Assembly: GCF_017591425.1 (NCBI RefSeq)
Contig: NW_024467101.1
Span: 13,652,918 to 13,716,917, forward strand
DNA length: 64,000 nucleotides
Source: Ochotona curzoniae
Taxonomy: Eukaryota > Chordata > Mammalia > Lagomorpha > Ochotonidae
Direction: 5' to 3'
Each line of letters starts with the position of its first letter. Positions within the stretch are counted from its first letter, which is position 1. Made by a program: the position numbers and the translations under genes. Shown in pieces: positions 1-64,000 of the stretch. Under the pieces are notes generated by a model. That model was not told the origin of the DNA and did not search any database. It worked only from the letters and a program-made list of their open reading frames with translations.

Positions 1-3000
1 ACTCGGGTAACTCCTGGTTGAGATGCCTGCATGTTTGAGAGGTATCAGAAAGCTGATTATTAGAGCAGGGAGATGCATTTGCAGCAAGAAATCCTACTTG
101 GAAAGCTGGACGATGACAGAACAGTCGCTGAGTAAAGGAGTGATGGACAAGGCCGTGTTTGCGTCCCTGTGCTCAGACGCGTGGGGGACACACAGGTCTC
201 CTGTTCATTTGGAGTTCTCAGAGCTGCCAGCTGCCCTTTTCAGTTCCTCTGATTGTAGCACCCTGCAGTCCAGGCCAGGAGCTTCAAGGCTCTTAGGACT
301 CTTTGTGGCTCAGGAATCAGGAGAACTGAGTATTGTGGTCAAGGAGGCATGGCTCTTCAGATATCCACTCGAGAGAATTGTGCCTCCTTTGCTGGGTGCT
401 CACTGGGCCAGAGGGTTACAAGCAAATAATGTTTTGTTGTTATTATTATTTTTTGCATTTTGTTACAAAAGAGCAACAGTCTGCAATTTAGAGGAAGTCA
501 AGGGTGGATACTATAGAATCATAATTATTGAAATATTTTTGATTGATGAACATAGGGTTAAACCCATGTTTCCTTTCAATAGAATGTTTTACAGGCCCAT
601 AGCAGGGCCTCAATATTTTCTATATTCCAAATATGCTATGTAAAAATGTAACCTGCATTTACTGAAATCACTGCATGTTACCCAAATCCTGCCACCCCCT
701 GTGTGAGTGTTGGATCTGTCGCACGTTCCGTCATCCATTGTCTTTCTGACAGGCTTCTTACTGAGGATGTTGCTTTGGAGTCTTTTCTTTTCGTTAGTAA
801 ATAGGAAGGGGGGTTGCTGGTGACCGTAAGACCTGCTGTGTGCTTAGGTCACCCATGTCACCTTGCTGGAATGTCAAAGAACGGCAAGCAGCATGGCAAG
901 CAGCCAGCAGCAGTTCAGCCTATCTCATTGATCTCTATTGAACACAGTCGTAAGGAGCTTGTAAATGAAACGCATTACAGCACAGTCAGTGATACTCAGC
1001 CCCCATGTAGCAGCTGGAAACTCAGAGGAGATAGCCCTTTTTAGATTTATGTAGGAGCTAAAAGGCTGGGTTTGTTTTCCACAGACTCACAGCGTAAGTT
1101 TCCTTTCCCTGTTTGGCAGGTGTAGGTTTAATGCCTTGGGCAGCTAGATGAGGAAAATTAGGAAAAGTGTTTCCTGTTTCTCTCCCTTCCTCTACCCTTT
1201 CTCTCTTCCTTTACCCTCCTCTCTCCTTCCCTCTCTTTTCCTCCCATCCCCTCTCCGTCCCTCTACCTTTCTTTCTCCTTCCCTCCCTTACGTTTTCACT
1301 CTCTCCCCCAGGTGAGACTCTCCTATCTCCTAGTTCTTTTCTTGTTATCTCTGGTTGAACTAGTTTATTTTCTTCCCCATTAACGTCATGAGAATTAACT
1401 ATGGCTTATACTGCTGGGGAGCTGTCCGTGTGCTGCAGGCAGAGTGGGTTCCTAGAGGATGTTCTCTGTTAGTGTCTCACCCAGATTAACTGGCTGAGTT
1501 GCCCCAGGAGGAGGGGAAAGCGCGTGGTGGGAAGTCCTAGGTAGGATGTGCGATGACATGGTGAACAGGTTTAATGTGACTAATGAAACCTGAGTAATCC
1601 TTAATTATCATTAAAGACCATTATTAATCATGATTAAGCACCATTGTAGGAGATGTACAAAGGGTGAGTCTATGTGTATTTCTCCTTTTCATATCTTTCT
1701 GATACCAATTAATAATAGAATCTAGAGGATTGTTGGACATAAATATATAGAATCACAGATACATTGTGAAACAAGAATGAGTTTGGGGGAATTAATCTGT
1801 CTTTGGTAAGTCTAGTTATTAGTTTGGAAATGAAGCATTGACAACTTAACGCTTTTTGTCTGGGTCACCTTGGTACCTGCAACCCCTTCAAGTTCCTTTG
1901 AATTCTCTGGTTGTGAGCAAGCAGCTGTGCCCTATGAGCTGCAAACAAGGGGAATGGAATATTTGTGGACAGTTTGTGTTCAGCAAGTGCAGCAAGAATT
2001 GATGGTGCGTACTGGACAGTTGTGTAGCAAGGGTCCTGTAAGGTAGTTAAGCATAAAGGGTGAACATTAAAAAAAAAAAGATACAGTGGTGCTATAATAG
2101 CCAAACCAAAATGTTACAGTTTTTTCTTGTTATCTTCTAAAAAATATCTGTTGTTCACTGTCAGTGCTGATTGTAGCCAAAACCCTATAGTTTAACCCTC
2201 AGTCTGTGCTAGCTCTTTAACACCTCCGTACATGCTGGTGGTGGGCTTGGTGCAGACAATCCAACATCAAGGCTTCCCCTTGACCCATGTCAGTTTCAGT
2301 CCCTCAAGCTTGAGTCTTCTTCACCCTGTGTGCCAAAGCAAAGCTGAGCAGACTTGGCAACAGCAATATCACATTGCTGTGTAGGGAGCACGCAGGTGGG
2401 GAGGGCAAACATTCCAGGGATGTGTTACAAATAGTAAAAAGCAAGGGGATGGAGGAAAATGAGAGAAAACCTTATTTCTTCTCCTGAGAGAGTCTTGGCC
2501 AGAGAAATGATGACGTCCAGATTGTGGACTGGAAAAGCTTTATTCAGCTTCATCCCTGGCAGTGTGCTGTCTGAACTATCCATTTCTTCCTGCATTCCTA
2601 GTTCAATTGAAGCAAAGAAAATCTGCTTTCTTGCTTTATAAGGCTCAGCCTTCAAGGTCTGTGGCCAGATCTGCTCACTCTCTTGGCTTCCTCCAGGGCA
2701 CTTACCATCCTTTAACGTGAAGAACATTGTTTACGCAATGCATATGCTGCCTCATGGTTTATGATGTGAGATTATGGAACAGCTGGTCAACATGATATAT
2801 GACTACAGTAGGGAGGCAGGTGGAAGAGGTGATCGTTACAGTTAGGTTTCATGGCTCAGGGAAACTTCAAAACAGTTTTGAAGACCAAAGGGGCTGTCAG
2901 CTGGCTACGTTGCCTAGTGGGTTGGGGGTGAGACTGAGGGGGCAGGAAATGTCCTTTGCTTTCATCAGCATGATTTCAAGAAACACAGGGCATTTAAACA

Positions 3001-3681
3001 TGGGAGCGGTCAGAAGGACAATTGTCAGGGAAAAAGGACAGTCGTTTAAGTGCAATACTTTGAGCTTCCTAACTGAAAAGGCCTCCTACATCCTGCGTTT
3101 CTTTGCCAAGGTCAGGTGCTTGGGCACCCCTGGATTGGAGAGCCCTGGGTTTCTGAACAGTGCGGGAGGATCAGAGGAAAATGAACTCATTAATATTTGG
3201 CCCCAGAAGAAGCCACTTGTCATGTTTTGCGCTGTGGGTGGCCCAAGGAAGGGATATGGGTTACCGAGGTTTTTAAATGTGATATGTGATGCAGGTATGT
3301 AAGAGCACGTCACCAGACGGCTGCCGGTTTTCCAGTGACAGTTAGATTGCTCTGCTGCATCCATCTTCAGAGTTGATAAACACTCTGCTGTTTCCATGAG
3401 AGAAATCCTGTCCTATCAGTCACTTGTCTATGGACGGCATCGTCCAGACCATTTGTGTGCCAGTCCTCAGCTCTCGGCCCTTTGCCTTCTTTCTCTCTTC
3501 CTTTCTTTTTGATTAGGACAGCGTTTGCATTTCCTGTCAGTGTGCCACTTGACAAGAGGTTTAAGTGCCTGGGAGCATGGCAATCAGCAGCAGGTCAGCC
3601 TGTGTCTCAACTGCCGCCGTTGGCAACCTACTCGAGGCTAATTGAAAGTTTGCTGTCTTCGTTGTATCGATGGTTTTCTAG
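1..3681 (+). other. CIT: CIT intron (3' part), upstream of the first visible exon
   Basis: No exon recognised. I looked for the preceding CIT exon, which should carry the HRDIKPEN and DFGSA kinase motifs, and did not find it. The stretch holds a pyrimidine-rich tract at about 1160-1315 (CCCTCT/CTTT repeats) and a short A-run near 2069. No young SINE is present, making this the most SINE-poor 3.6 kb of the window. The polypyrimidine tract and AG used by the next exon end at 3681. Confidence 0.75.

Positions 3682-64000
<60,319 letters not shown>

Overview
This window is nuclear DNA from a mammal, almost certainly a lagomorph and more likely pika (Ochotona) than rabbit. The diagnostic signal is the dense coverage by tRNA-derived CSINE elements, whose youngest copies start GGGCCCGGCGGC..., carry a 'ATCCCATATGGG' core and end in AATAAATAAATCTT. 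The species call is inference from the SINE type; the order-level call is firm.

The only gene I can support is CIT (citron Rho-interacting serine/threonine kinase), transcribed on the + strand. Eleven consecutive internal coding exons can be placed to the base from AG/GT splice sites, reading frame and recognition of the protein: 3682-3885, 6622-6775, 28759-28942, 47129-47234, 48161-48304, 49524-49643, 55483-55653, 56861-56911, 57431-57484, 60956-61096 and 62916-63041. Together they are 1,455 nt (485 codons) with no frameshift or stop. They encode the C-lobe of the kinase domain (GTPDYMAPE and DWWSVG motifs through HPFF), the AGC-kinase C-terminal tail with its FVGFAY hydrophobic motif, and the first part of the long coiled coil. 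The exons for the kinase N-lobe, HRD and DFG lie upstream of the window; the rest of the coiled coil, C1, PH and CNH regions lie downstream.

Layout: 1-3681 is intron; 3682-6775 holds the last two kinase-domain exons; 6776-28758 is a 22-kb intron carrying many CSINEs, old L1, MIR and MER5-like pieces, a 2.7-kb L1 with intact target-site duplications but most of ORF2 missing (22054-24767), and, in its last 1.4 kb, a CpG-rich block (about 27360-28260) that looks like an internal promoter. 28943-47128 is an 18-kb intron. 47129-63041 is exon-dense and carries eight coiled-coil exons. 63042-64000 is intron.

The functional theme is one gene making two kinds of product: full-length citron kinase (cytokinesis, midbody) and, very plausibly, the kinase-less citron-N from the CpG-rich block just before the exon that follows the kinase domain. 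The rest of the window is introns with repeats. I found no bacterial-type system, no CRISPR, no second protein-coding gene and no convincing RNA gene. Most long open frames in the introns cross SINEs or simple repeats and are not genes.
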